Positions 47,357 to 58,459 of a stretch of 64,000 nucleotides of DNA are shown here, one piece after another. The position numbers and the translations under genes are program-made. The notes beneath the pieces were generated by a model. That model was not told the DNA's origin, searched no databases, and saw only the letters and a list, made by a program, of their open reading frames with translations. Within the stretch, counting starts at the first letter, position 1. Each line of letters begins with the position of its first letter. The stretch spans positions 372,001 through 436,000 of the forward strand of contig NC_079246.1 in the NCBI RefSeq assembly GCF_028009165.1. Direction: 5' to 3'. Source of the stretch: Akanthomyces muscarius (lineage: Eukaryota; Ascomycota; Sordariomycetes; Hypocreales; Cordycipitaceae).

Positions 47357-48870
47357 GTTCGCGAGAGGTGCGTGTTTGAGTGTCGATGCCACCGTATGTA
47401 GAGACGAACGGGCAGGCAGCTGTTGCGCTGCTGTGTATGCTAATAGCCACCCGTTTTAACTGTAGTTCACAGATCAACGCGACTTTTCAATGCAAGAGAT
47501 TTGAGAGTAAAACAACTACAAAGAGAAAGGTGCATTTTTCTTGCAGCTGCGGTCCACCCCTTCATCTTTATGCGACAGGCTGGTATCAGACCTCGGCCCG
47601 CACTCCAGGACATTTCCTAAAACCCACATGCCAAGAAAGTTCCAGCCTACTACGGCGACTCGCTCTTGATTAGCTGATATCGAAAAAAGAAGCACCGAAC
47701 CAGATCGGCTCGTGGGTAAGGTGATGCGGCGGCCTGCGGTTGCCTATGGTGGCGAGGGGGCGCTGTGGACGGACGGAGGCGCGCCGGACGGCACTCCGAT
47801 CCGGGGGGCATCCACCTTGTGTCAACGTGATCATCCGGCCCAGGTTTAGGACCGTCGGCACCGGAAAAAAAAAAGAAACTGCAGCACATCAAAGACAGTA
47901 GGCGATTGTAACTTCCAAGTAGAATTAGAGCTCCGGGGCTTTCCCCATTCTATCTACATCAACCGTGCCGGTTCCTCAAAACCGCTCTGCACCGATAAGC
48001 TTGCTTTAGTCTCAAACCTCTTCGGGGGGGGGGACCTTCTAACCCCCCTCTGCTGCGACATCCCAATTTGCCCCGCGGTGGTTTCTCCCGGGGTACCGGA
48101 TACAGAGTGTTCTTGCGTAGCGAATGGATCGGGACGAGTTTGGAGAATAAAAAATGTCTTCATCCCGCCCCGTAGTAAGGTGATCGGCGCCTACACACGC
48201 TCGCGCGTCTCGCCGAAAAGCTCGCCCGCCCTCGCAATCGATCAGAGCCCCGCCCGAGGCCCAAGCAAGCCCTATGCGATAAGCGAGGTACTCTGGCAGC
48301 CCGGGTCGAGGTTCAACGTGATGGAGAGCGGGCGTGAGGGTGGATCGATGCGTATTGCGTGGCGTGGCGGATGATGTGAAAAAAACTAGTCCTCCGCGGC
48401 CGGGGAGCGGGCTCATCTTCTACACGTACTGCTTCCTGGGCCGTGACACCCGGGAAGGTCTATAAATACACCAAACCCGACTGCTTTCCAGAAAAGGTCT
48501 TTACCGCTTGCAGCCATAGGGGTATGTTCTGTGGTGTAGGCTAGCCGCAAGAGAATAGCGAGGCCGAACTGAAGGTTTGTCATCGTCATAAAGTGGTGGT
48601 GTATTGCGCATGTATGGTACATAAGTGGAGGAGAATGCCTCTGCAGCTCCAATAAAACGCCATATAAAAAGAAAAATCCAAACACGAGCGCCGCCGCATC
48701 TAACCATTTCTTGATACATGTCGCGGGAGGCATGTCTGTCCTCGTTTGGACAGTGTTGCCCCCAACGCCAGTGCTCTTCCTCGCCGGGAAGAGTACCCCA
48801 TATATAAGTGTATGTACCTGTATATCCCCGCTGAAACTTTTTCCAAAAATGCATTGCAAGTTGCCAACGC
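47357..48870. other. Intergenic region
   Basis: About 1.5 kb with the hydroxylase promoter and the 3' side of the transcription-factor gene. A G run of nine lies near 48026. No coding frame supported. Confidence 0.55.
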
Positions 48871-51186
48871 CTACATGCGTCTCATATTGTTAATATTATT
48901 AAGATTCAGGTTCCCGATACCGTAGTTGCCGTACATGGCAGCCGGGATTTGATCCGATGTGGCAAGGTTCATGTCGCCAAACATGTCCCACGTCATGGGT
49001 GGCATGTCAAGGAAACTGCCCGAGAAAGGATCAGGGTCCGTCTGCATGGGTTGTTGGCCCATCTGCACGCCCAACATAGGCATAGCGGGAGTCGCCGTCG
49101 TCGAGTTGGTGCCGGAGGACCGGCAGTCGCTGGACGGGAGCAGCTCGCGGATCCGCTGGATAAAGCGGGGCGTCTCGAGTGGCCAGCCGGCGTGCAGAAA
49201 CGAGGCCTCGCGAGCCTTCCAAGCCTTGAGCGCAAGCTGGGCCTGTGTGAGGCGCGTCTTTTGCGACAGATCAAGCAGCTCCGGGTGGTAGCCATACGTG
49301 CTCTCGACAGACTTCCAGGCTCGATCGGCCAACGTGCCGCGTGTGTGTGTGCAGAGCTGCGAGGTCAGGAACGAGAAAAAGTCAATGGAAAAGGTGATTC
49401 TCATGAACCAGATGAAGCCCGCCTCACTCATGCCCTGGTAGAGGGAGAGACGATGTTCAGAGCCAAGGACCATGATCTTGAACAGGTTGTCTTTGGGCCC
49501 AAAGATTTCAGTACCCCATTCGGGCTGCTCGCGCATGGGAATCAGCATCTCATCCATGTTTTTGAACATGAGGGGTCGGAAAGCCTTGGCGGCAATGTGG
49601 GCATTGCCAGCCGAAGGATCGCAGTACTTTGTTTCCGTCTCGATAAGCTGGTCCTCAATCACACGCGACTGAGCGCGGAACTTGTCGAACATGGCTTGAT
49701 GCTTGGCGGTGTCGTACTCGCTTTCGTCGCTCTGGCCAAGGATGGCAGCCTCCAGCTCTGCCTCTTCGTCGGCAGTGGCGCTCATTCGCTTGAAATCGAT
49801 TACCTGACACATGATCATGACGAAAATCATTTCCGTCGGACCGTCTCTGGGACGAACGGGCTCGGTGGAGCCGGGAAACAGGTCGGCGTCGTTGAGGTTA
49901 CTGGGGATTTTGGTGTCCCATTTTTGATTGAAGCTGGATTGCTGGCTGAGGCCAGAAAACATGCCTAGCTTAAAGTCGTGCATGTACAGCTGCCACCAGA
50001 TTCTTCGTCGCATCTCGGTTTCGTAGGGCGTCATCTCCAGCTTCTCACCGTCATGGTGGTAGCCCATCTTTTGGGCGAGGCGAACAGCAGTCGCGCTCAT
50101 GACCCAGGCCATGTGCATATCGATTCGGCTCTCGAGGGAGAAGAGGTAGAGCATGAGAGCCTGCAGGGAGGTCATGTTGTAATTTTTCAGGTAGTTGAAG
50201 CGGATCAGGGCGGCCTTGGCGCCGGCGTTGAAAGTCTGCAGGGCCTTTTCTCTAGACATGCCGAGCATCTGGACGGCCTCGTTCTCCTCAAGAGAGAGGG
50301 TGGCCATGGACATGATACTAAAGAGCAACGCCTGATAGTCCAAGGGAACGTTGGACACATTGGTGGTAATTTCAACGACGTACGGCTGAACTGTGGGCAC
50401 ATGGATGACTTTGTTGAGCGGATTCACCCTGTCGAGATAAATTTGCCAGAGCCGGAAAACATGGACAGGATCTGGGAGGAGGTCCTCGGTGGTTGTATTT
50501 GTAAAGTCGAGTGAGAGAATCAGGTCGGTGTTATTATCGGGTGTGAGCTCCTCGGCGGGGCTCAAGATGCTGGAATCCTCGGGATCCTCGGCCTCGACGA
50601 GACTGCGCATGGCTTGAAGCTGAGGGACGTTAGCAGGGAAGAAGCGTGCGACCGGAAGCGCGGACTGACCTCTTCGACGACGGTGCCCCAAATTCGACTG
50701 TCCATGAATCTCGAGACTCCATCTTCCTGAATAATTTTGTACCGAGGCTGGACGGTCGACTGCGATTCGGTGCTGAAGCTGCTGGGGGTGTCGAACGCCT
50801 CCTTCTTGGTGGTAGTCGCGGTGGAAGGTGCCGGGGGGGAAGGGTTGGGGGAGGTGCTGGGAGGAGAGCCGCCGGTGGCATACTGTTTTAGAAGCTCCTC
50901 GCATCGGGCAAGACGCTCTTGGAGATCTTGGTTCGGGCGGCGACGCTTGCGCGCCGGAGCGGGTGTGCTGGGAGTGCATGTGACACCAGCCTGGGTGCTG
51001 AGGTTAGCTCATGATGACAACGGCCATGTGTCTAACTTCCGGCGCATAAGAGGACGGCCTTACCTTGACGCAATTGGAGCATGGCGTATTGCGATCGCAC
51101 TTGATCTTGCGGTGCTGGCAGAGGACGCAAGCGAGGACTCGGGGGCTCCTGTGCGAGTTTGGCGGGGGCGGCGGAACGGCGGACAT
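48871..51186 (-). CDS. Zn2Cys6 fungal transcription factor
   Basis: Three exons: 51186-51064, 50990-50670 and 50619-48871, introns of 73 and 50 nt, all phase 0, giving 730 residues. The binuclear zinc cluster spans the first splice: CxxCx6C and x5CxxC lie in exon 1 ([21 protein letters not shown]) and the sixth Cys is restored in exon 2 (AGVTC). A basic linker RKRRR and a leucine-rich dimerisation helix ([12 protein letters not shown]) follow. The middle-homology region (fungal-specific transcription factor domain) covers the central part, with [15 protein letters not shown], and [17 protein letters not shown]. The tail is Asn/Met-rich. Exon 2 is read in a frame different from the long open frame next to it, so a naive single-frame call would lose the zinc cluster. 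Target genes unknown. Confidence 0.9.
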
Positions 51187-53077
51187 GATGGCCAACGGAG
51201 ATAAGACGGCAACGATGGAAGAGGCAAGTGTAGAGAAACCTCAGGCGACGTCAAGACACAACCAGAGCCGGCGAGGTGGCCAGGCAGTCGTCTTAAAGCC
51301 AGCGCACAATGGAGGGGTGCGTAGGGGGGGGAGGCCGCGCGCAAAGCAAATCTGGCGATGGTTGCTTTCGGAAAACGCAGGTGCCTAGCGAGGCCGCATT
51401 CCCACCAGATCGAGCAGAAACAGGAGTCGCGGAGATTGAGACGCGAGGGGGGCAGCGGGGCGGAGGACAAAGAATAATTTTGAAGCCTTGCAGGCAGCAA
51501 GAATTGTAAATATGGCAGCGCTGGTGGTTTGGGGATATGTGACGGATGGACAGGGTGCTTGCTGCCTTGGCGGGGTTTCGTCGTCGGAGCTGGTGGGCGT
51601 AGGTAGGTAGCAGTGGCAGTGGCACGGTACCGAGGCGATGCCGCTAACGTTAGGAGTAGTGAACCAGTAGGTAGCTGATGCTGCCTCAAGCAGGGAGAGG
51701 CTTAATTCCGCTGCCTACCCTGTGACTATATGGGCCGGCTGGCTCGAATTGATTTTTTTGTTCGATTTATAAGAATGTCGATTAATGGTGACAAGTAGGT
51801 TAAACTGTGTCGGAGGGGGGCTAAATGTAATGTAGATGAAGCGGACGAAAGAAAAAAAAATCAAGCGGCCAGCGGGTCTCCCACGAGGCTTCAGTGATTC
51901 AACGACGCTAAGACGAATGATTCAATGGCCAAAAAGAGAAGGGACAAACGAGTCAAGCTTGGCAAGCCGGCGAGTGAGTGAGTGACGGAGACGGTCAGGC
52001 TGACGAGCCAGTGAAAAGCTTAATGAAGACAGCCCAGTATTGTCGGTTTCAACCAGCGGGCACCGGCCGATCCTCAGGCGGGTTAGCGGACTTGCGGTGG
52101 CAGCGGAGCCGCTAATAAAAAACAAAACCGCCGCGGCGGGCTGCTGACGGGTGACTCGTTGCCAGTTGGGGGGGCCTGGGGGGGGCTTTCGGGGGTGTTT
52201 TGGCGAGTGTCACGTCGGAAGGAGGCCGCTAAGCACCTACCTAAGTTCCCACAGGCAGGCTATCAGTACAGCACATCATGCAGCATCAACGTCATGACCT
52301 GATTCATCTAGGCTAACGTGCCGAATCGCATGAAACTACACAGACTGTCCATCTACCACCTCCATTACCAACAATGCGCACCTCTGCCGTCGATTCTGAT
52401 TATCTGTCCTCCCTCGCATGCCATTAGTTAGCGGCCCAGTGGTCTGCGCCTCCGTGGCTTGATCAGCCCTAGCCTCACCTTCACGGATACTGTCGCCAGC
52501 TACCGGCACCAACGGGCACCTAGCCAAGCACAAGCTAAACCATCATCATCAACGCTCCCAGCGACAACAGTCGTGTCGTATCTCCTTGTGGCTGAGCCGC
52601 CCTGCAATCTTATTAAACATGCTTGTCTTCCGCCCGGATGACTGCCAGATGCGTGCATATCCAGCGCACCGGCCCCATCAGATGCCGTACCCGTACGGAG
52701 TACACGCACCACACGCACTCCAGCACCAGACCAGCATTTGCATAAATCGGGACGGGTAGCCGTGCATGAGCATCGTCCTTGTCTGACGAGGCTGCGTGTG
52801 TGTGTGTGTGCATGCGTGCGTGCGTGCGTTTGTGCAGATCTGGCAAGCTGTCCGAGACTGCCCATCATCCCACCGCCGGCTTTGCCCGCCACGTCTACCC
52901 AGCTGAGAGCGGCATGGCCGATACGAAAACTTGGCTCTGCAAGACGAAAAGAAAGCATGGTCATTTGACCAGCTTCTATATGCGACTTCTTCTCTATGCA
53001 AGAAGATTATTCGCTCGGCCATTCCTTGAATCGTCCCGTCTGGGAACCGGGCCTTTACGCCGCTGACTAACTTTGAA
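51187..53077. other. Intergenic region at the border of the accessory part
   Basis: About 1.9 kb with the transcription-factor promoter at its left. Contains a GT/GCGT repeat near 52794-52830 and a TACGGAGTA motif near 52694. No gene supported. Confidence 0.5.
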
Positions 53078-53510
53078 TGCTCGTGCGCTGTGACGCCGCC
53101 GCTGATACGCGTAACTTGACGCGGTTCTCCACGGACACGGACGGGGTAACGACCGACAACCGGCCAAGAAAAATATCCCAGATAGCGTGGCCGGGTGACT
53201 CAACGCCGGTCAATGGACCCTGAAAATGATTCAGCCCAGTAGACAGCGCAAGGCCCATATCACCAAATTTCATGTCACCGACGATTCGCAAGTACTCGTC
53301 ATTGTCGAGTACAACTTCAAACACCCATTCGTTTCGCTGTTTCGCGCTACAGAGCCAGAGGGAAATCCCGTTGAGAACCACCTCATTGACCTTCTGTCCT
53401 AAGCCGCCGTGGCAGAAAAACAATGGGAAGACGATGCATTTGAAGAGTACGACGATTGGCTCGATGGCTTGGAGAAGTACTGGAAAGTCAAATACCTCCG
53501 GGCATAATGA
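53078..53510 (+). repeat. Direct repeat, copy 1 of 2
   Basis: This segment and the one at 53762-54180 share clear nucleotide similarity in the same orientation, including GCTCGTGCGC, CTTGACGCGGT, CTCCACGGACACG and a GAAAATG start-codon context. Similarity continues into the coding part at protein level. This indicates an old tandem duplication that also included about 150 bp of upstream sequence. Confidence 0.75.
53226..53507 (+). pseudogene. Truncated decayed copy of the kinase-like gene
   Basis: From the ATG at 53226 the frame reads through an N-terminal segment (DDSQVLVIVEYNFKHPFVSL) to a TAA at 53400-53402, stays open afterwards (EKQWEDDAFEEYDDWLDGLE) and ends at a TAA at 53505-53507. 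The pattern YNFK..VSL, PVENHLIDLL and the acidic YDDW segment matches the N-terminal part of the larger copy at 53915 position by position, so it is the same gene family. The kinase-like part is missing altogether. It is a truncated duplicate with an internal stop and unlikely to make a working protein. Confidence 0.65.
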
Positions 53511-53761
53511 AGCGACAGAAAAAAAAAGCAACTAATTCGGAACAACTCCTATTCGCTACTGCGGCGCGGAAACCCGAGGAGGAAAGACGGTAGGATCGCC
53601 GAGCGATATCACTTCTCACTGTAGTCTAGACGTCGAGGAGCGATATGGTCTTGTATACTGGCTAGCAATAGTTATATTGATTGTCGCACTCTCCCTTCGG
53701 CTACTCTTTAGATCGTCTGATTTGGCAGTAGGAATTAGGTCTGCGTCGCTGATGAACTTTC

Positions 53762-54180
53762 GCTGCTCGTGCGCCGTATGTGAACAGTGCTGATTGAGAC
53801 GCGTGAAGAGCTTGACGCGGTCCTCCACGGACACGCCACGGAGTGAATGGCCGACCTCCGACAAAAGAAGAACATCCAAGATGACGACTTGACGCCAGTC
53901 GATGGGCCCCGAAAATGGTCCGTAGGAAGGAAAAGCCGTGGATCGTCTACGTCAATGCGCCTGCTAACAAGGAATATGCGCTCGCTACCTTCAAATACAA
54001 CTACAAGTAGCTGATCGTCTCGCTAGCTGCAGTTCCCAACTGTGCGCCTGACGGAGCGCGCGCATCGCCCCCCCTCGAAAACAAACTGATCAATTATCTG
54101 CACGAAGGCGTCGTAGCTAAAGAGCAAGAGCTCAACGACACATACGATGATGACGACTATGAAAATGGCTGGGCCAAGAA
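53762..54180 (+). repeat. Direct repeat, copy 2 of 2
   Basis: Partner of 53078-53510. It carries the upstream region and the first about 90 codons of the longer kinase-like pseudogene. Divergence between the copies is visible throughout, so the duplication is not recent. Confidence 0.75.
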
Positions 54181-55063
54181 CGAGGCCTTGCACGAGCTGG
54201 CGGAAAAAGCCATTCTCCGTCTCGCGGCCCTCCTATTCGAGCAGAAGGCCCCCTCGGCAAAGACTTTCCCCAAGGGCTTGAGCGTTCAGGATCTGGTTTG
54301 GCACCCCAAGGTCCATTTCCGTCTCCAGACCATCGACGGCACTGCAAAGATCTTTGAGATTACCCCCGACCAGGCCGTCTGCGCGCCAGAACGGGAGATC
54401 CTGCCCGGCCCGGATGCATCCTTCACGCCGGATCCCCGCTTCCCGATGCACTCGGCAGGCAACATCCAGGTCCTCAAGATCTTTGACAGCGGCAACGGTC
54501 CCGCGTGCCAGGTCCGCCTCGACGACGGCCAAGTCGTCGTGCCCAAGACGCTGCCCAACGGCCTCAAGAGCGACGACATCAAGCGGGAGATGCGCATGCT
54601 GGTGGCCATCCACGACGCCGAGGCGCGGCTGGGCATCTCCGTCGCCACGCCGCACCTTCTCGGCTACGTGACGCACGCCGAGGACCCGGACCTCGTCATT
54701 GGGTTCTTGAGAGAATGGGTCCCGTCGTCATCCCGCCTCGGCGCGACGCTGGAGTGCGTCCCGCTGGCCAAGACGGATGTCGACACGCGGCAGAAGTGGG
54801 CAGACCAGATCAAGGAGACAATGGACGACTTGCACGACATGGGCCTCTCCTGGAGCGACTGCAAGGCTGCCAATGTCATTGTAGACGAGTAGGAGAACAC
54901 CTGGCTCATTGACCTCGGCGGCCAGTTTACGCAGAATTGGGTGGATAAGGAGATTGCGGGCACATTGGCGGGGGATGAGCAAGGGTATGTGAGTATATTG
55001 AAATTTCTCGGCTTGGTAGAGTGTGACATGACGGAGCTTAGAAGACTACGACGCTATGGCTAA
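53915..55063 (+). pseudogene. Kinase-like (aminoglycoside phosphotransferase/protein kinase fold) gene with two in-frame TAG codons
   Basis: One frame runs from an ATG at 53915 to a TAA at 55061-55063, about 382 codons, broken by TAG at 54008-54010 and at 54890-54892. The first part is charged and acidic (YDDDDYENGW). The second part resembles the kinase-like proteins expanded in Hypocreales: a catalytic-loop-like LSWSDCKAANVIVD, and after the second TAG a DFG-like LIDLGG followed by NWVD. The second stop falls exactly between catalytic and metal-binding loops, so the product ending there would lack the metal-binding motif. Intron rescue is unlikely because the frame is continuous on both sides of each TAG. 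It may be a pseudogene, or less likely a readthrough gene. Its original substrate is unknown. Confidence 0.65.
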
Positions 55064-55717
55064 AGCAGCGATCAATCTATAATAATTAATGTCTATTTTC
55101 ACACGAGTCCTACCTGTTTAGTGCAGACGCAAATATAGCCGTCGAGCTCGTCCTCTTCCTTGCCATAGACCGAGGAGCAGGCCGATCAATCTAAGTGTAC
55201 TTTTTTGTGGTCGAGCTGCCGTAGTCGACGGACGGGCGATAGGCCAAGCTGGCAACTTGCATGCAGGTCCCGGTGACTCAACTGGGATGAGTCAACCGCC
55301 CGTCGCTCGTATTCAGCTGGCACTAAAACTTTGCACTCAGTGCAAGTTTGGCCTAGACATTGCAGTGACCTCTGGGCTTTTTGCTTTCTCTGCAGATACA
55401 ATTCCAATGAAGTTTGCTCCAGTCATTGCAGTAGCTAGCCGGGTGACGGAGTGAGTGGGATCATCAACTGCACGTACTTGCATGACTATGCATGCGGTTG
55501 TACTGCAGCACACTGCATTGCAGTCTTGCCCAATATACGCAATAACTTATTTCTCAATTATACAGATAAAGGTGGCTACCGTGTCACTCTTTTGCGAACT
55601 TGAATAATGGTGGAGGCCGTTTGGACTACGCTGCGACAGTGCACCACGTAACCACTAACCTACTCAGGTGGCCATACTTCCTAATGGTAGACCAACGATT
55701 CTGCATTTGATAGAGAT
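55064..55717. other. Intergenic region
   Basis: About 650 bp between the kinase-like pseudogene (+) and the peptidase gene (-), tail to tail. No gene supported. Confidence 0.55.
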
Positions 55718-57564
55718 CTAGAACCATCCTGAAGGAGCCACACGTCGGCCAGCTACAGAATACTCAGCATGACCAAGCCAAGCTTTTTTCACATCTGCAT
55801 CGCCCGGGCAGTCGCGGAACGGCACACAGTCGGAATCGCACACCGCGCCGTCGGGTGGCACCTCGCCTGTGTCGAAATACTTTTTGACGTGGTCATCTCG
55901 ACACTTGCTTGGCGTCGCGATCGTACCATGACCATAATTTTCCTGCACTAGCACCGTCGATCCGGGATGGAATCGAGACATCTCCACGGCTCGGGACGGC
56001 GGCGTCCAAAGGTCGTAGCGACTGGAGATGAAGAGCAGAGGGGCCGTGGGCCTGCCAGGTACTCGGCTAGGATCAGATTTTGGAGTAACCCAAGGGCCCT
56101 TGAAGCGATCTTTGGGCCGGAAAGGCCAGTGAACACACGGCAATCGTATATCGGCCATGAACGGCCAAAAGTTGGGAGCATCGGCCGCTATACCAGCCAT
56201 GTAGTCCTGATAGGCGGCGAGAGTCATGTTGTTCTGCGGCTCGCCATCTCCACAGGCAATTCCTATTCTTGCATCGGCAGTCCACGTAAAGGTATCTGGA
56301 ATTGGAAGAGGGCAGCTTTCTGCGCTCGGTTGGGCAAGCTGCCTATACAAGGTTGAGAAATTGCCCGCCATTGCCTCCATCAACGTCTCAGCAAGGCTTG
56401 GAAATGTGAGGATTGGCTGAGGTAGAGCTGAAAATATGACCAACATGACATCCTCCTCCGTGATTGAAGTGATGGTACCGTCGGGGCCAACATATGATTG
56501 TGGATCTTGGTTCACTTCCTCCATAAAGGCGTCAAATCGGGCACGCGCGTCTCCGGCGTCGGTATCCAGCTCCTGGTAGAGCGCACAGCTTTTGCCCGCG
56601 CCGTAGCATGCGTCCCAGAAATAATCGAACGTCTTCTCAGCGTCGCCAAACTTTAGCCACGTCTAGAAAAAGAGTTAGCAGAAAGCTCGCTAGCTGTGCT
56701 TGGGGTTGAAACACGCACACCGTCCGCATAGTCACGCACATCCTGCACACCTTCCAGAATCATGCGCTCCACGCGCCCGGGAAACATGGATACGAAATAG
56801 TTTCCCAAGTCTGTTGCGTACGACCAGCCCCAGTAATTGAGGCGTGCTGAAGTCTCCTGCTTCTCGGACCGCAGCTCTACCCTGGCGTCAGTGCCCCCTT
56901 GGTCTTGGTCTGCGTCGTGAGCGTGTCGCAGGACGTGCAGTTCATCGACAATCTTGGCCATGTCCCTGGCCACGCTCGTCGTCGACATAAAGTTTCGCAC
57001 ATCATCTGCACGACCTCGCTTGGCGCACATTTCTGCAAAACCCTTGGCTTGTGCCAATTTGCGCTTCAGCACAGCCTCTCCGGCGCCAAGAGTCCCGATT
57101 GCACGCTCCATGATCAGGCCGTTGCCGCGGGCATACTCGTTGCGGTAGCAGTCTGCGCTTGGAGTCGTCCGTCCAACACCACGGGGATCAAACGACAAAA
57201 TCTCGAACTTTTTGTTCCCGTCCGCCATGGCCTAAATTAGCGCGCCGGCGCCAAGCAAGAAGTCAATCCCAGATGCGCCTGGCCCTCCCGGATTGACAAT
57301 AATTGTGCCGCCAAAAGACGGATCGGTCTCACTGACAACGGCAGGACGCGCGATTATGGCAGCGGTAGTGTTGGCGCCATTTTCGGGGTTCAGCCAGTCA
57401 AAAGGCAGCAACAGCCTTGCGCATTTGTGATTCTGGTAGCAGGGCGTGTAGTTGAGTGACGCGGATGGAGTGACCTGGTCCCAGTCAAAAGAGGAGATAC
57501 TTGTAGCAGCTTGTGATGGAAGGGACAATGCTGCAATGAGCAGGTATCCTATAATCGGACCCAT
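55718..57564 (-). pseudogene. Secreted TAP-type (prolyl/tripeptidyl aminopeptidase) serine hydrolase, one in-frame TAG
   Basis: Two exons, 57564-56719 and 56662-55718, joined by a 56-nt intron (GTGCGT to TTCTAG, phase 0). The frame is open from the ATG to the end except for a TAG at 57234-57232 (codon 111), so 596 codon positions in total. The N-terminus is a signal peptide (MGPIIGYLLIAALSLPSQA). The motif NPGGPGASG supplies the oxyanion region, FDPRGVGRTTP is the conserved turn, and LNYWGWSYAT holds the nucleophile Ser but with Ala in place of the second Gly of GxSxG. The acid is in SSRYDLWTPP and the His in NYGHGTIATP. Secreted members cut N-terminal tripeptides or proline residues. The single stop suggests a young pseudogene; an annotator might also call a short product from the Met just after it, lacking the signal peptide. 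Confidence 0.75.
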
Positions 57565-58070
57565 TGAGACTGCCGTGTCGAAGTCAATGATCCGCCATGA
57601 GGGAGAAAGTATTTACTGCTTCCTGTAACAACGGGCGACGTGAGGCTGTGAAGGCGGAGTAAGTGGCTCTTACTCATACCTCCAGAACGGTGTGGTAGGG
57701 CGAAAGGCTGTAGCCACGATGGGTTGTTACTGTATCAACAAACCATCACCAATGCCAAATAATCCTGCAAAGATAGATCAATGTAGAATTAGAGTGGGTG
57801 TGTGGCACATGGAGTGGGCGAATTTCCAGCCGCACAACACGGAAAGCAATGAGATTCCCTGAGGTATTACTCGATTAGTGTTACTTTTCCGTCGTCAGCC
57901 ATCTGACAATACCGAAATACAGCTGCCGTTCGCGTAAAGTCGATAGGAAAGCGCTCGGAGCTATTTGCCAGGCTGGCTGTGTCTCAGTCTGCTACTGGTA
58001 TAGCTAGATAATCCCTTGTTGTTGAGACGATAAAAGAAACCAGTACTACGTACGGAGTAGTGGCGAACGT
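57565..58070. other. Intergenic region left of the MITE
   Basis: About 500 bp, promoter side of the peptidase gene. A TACGGAGTA motif lies at 58051-58059, just before the transposon target duplication. No gene seen. Confidence 0.55.
58062..58070. repeat. Left target-site duplication of the MITE
   Basis: The 9-mer GGCGAACGT directly precedes the element and is repeated exactly at 58451-58459 directly after it. Confidence 0.85.
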
Positions 58071-58450
58071 GAAGGCTGAATTTCAGCACTCGAATTCTGA
58101 ATAATTGCACCTAACTTTACCCTTTTAGGACAAATTTTTACTGCTATAACACTTAAGTCGCACAGGTACATATTTCTCACCACTACCACCACCACTACCA
58201 CCACCACTACCACCACCACTACCACCACTACTACCACCACCACTACTACTACTAGAGCAACGCTAAAAAGAGTCTACTAAAAGGTGCTGGCGAGAGTGCT
58301 GGAGAGTGCTGTTTGCCAGTAGGTATGAAAGAGGTATCTTTGTGCCTGCCAGGGCTGTTAAGGCTGGTTGGGTGTTGATTAGCGCGCTAGGCAACTTGTA
58401 GTAATGTTAGGTGCAATTATTCAGAATTCGAGTGCTGAAATTCAGCCTTC
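58071..58450. mobile_element. Miniature inverted-repeat transposable element, 380 bp, with 9-bp target duplication
   Basis: The outer 45 bp at each end (58071-58115 and 58406-58450) are perfect inverted complements beginning GAAGGCTGAATTTCAG. Both ends are flanked by the identical 9-mer GGCGAACGT. Perfect terminal repeats plus an exact duplication of target DNA prove a transposition, and the identity of the repeats points to a recent one. The interior has no coding frame and includes an ACC/ACT triplet array (58178-58254). A 9-bp duplication with long terminal repeats is the habit of Mutator-like elements such as Hop of Fusarium, so a Mutator-type origin is likely; hAT elements usually make 8 bp. 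It is non-autonomous and must have been moved by a transposase encoded elsewhere. Confidence 0.9.
58178..58254. repeat. ACC/ACT trinucleotide array inside the MITE
   Basis: About 77 bp of ACC and ACT triplets, mostly arranged as a 9-bp higher-order unit ACCACCACT, then shifting to plain ACT near the right end. Confidence 0.9.
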
Positions 58451-58459
58451 GGCGAACGT
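58451..58459. repeat. Right target-site duplication of the MITE
   Basis: Exact copy of the 9-mer GGCGAACGT found at 58062-58070. Confidence 0.85.

Noticed and set aside
48413..48859. Minus-strand frame with a hydrophobic segment
   Set aside because: No ATG at its start and no homologous look; lies in the 3' region of the transcription-factor gene.
52613..52964. His/Thr-rich frames
   Set aside because: Products of a GT/GCGT repeat read in different frames.
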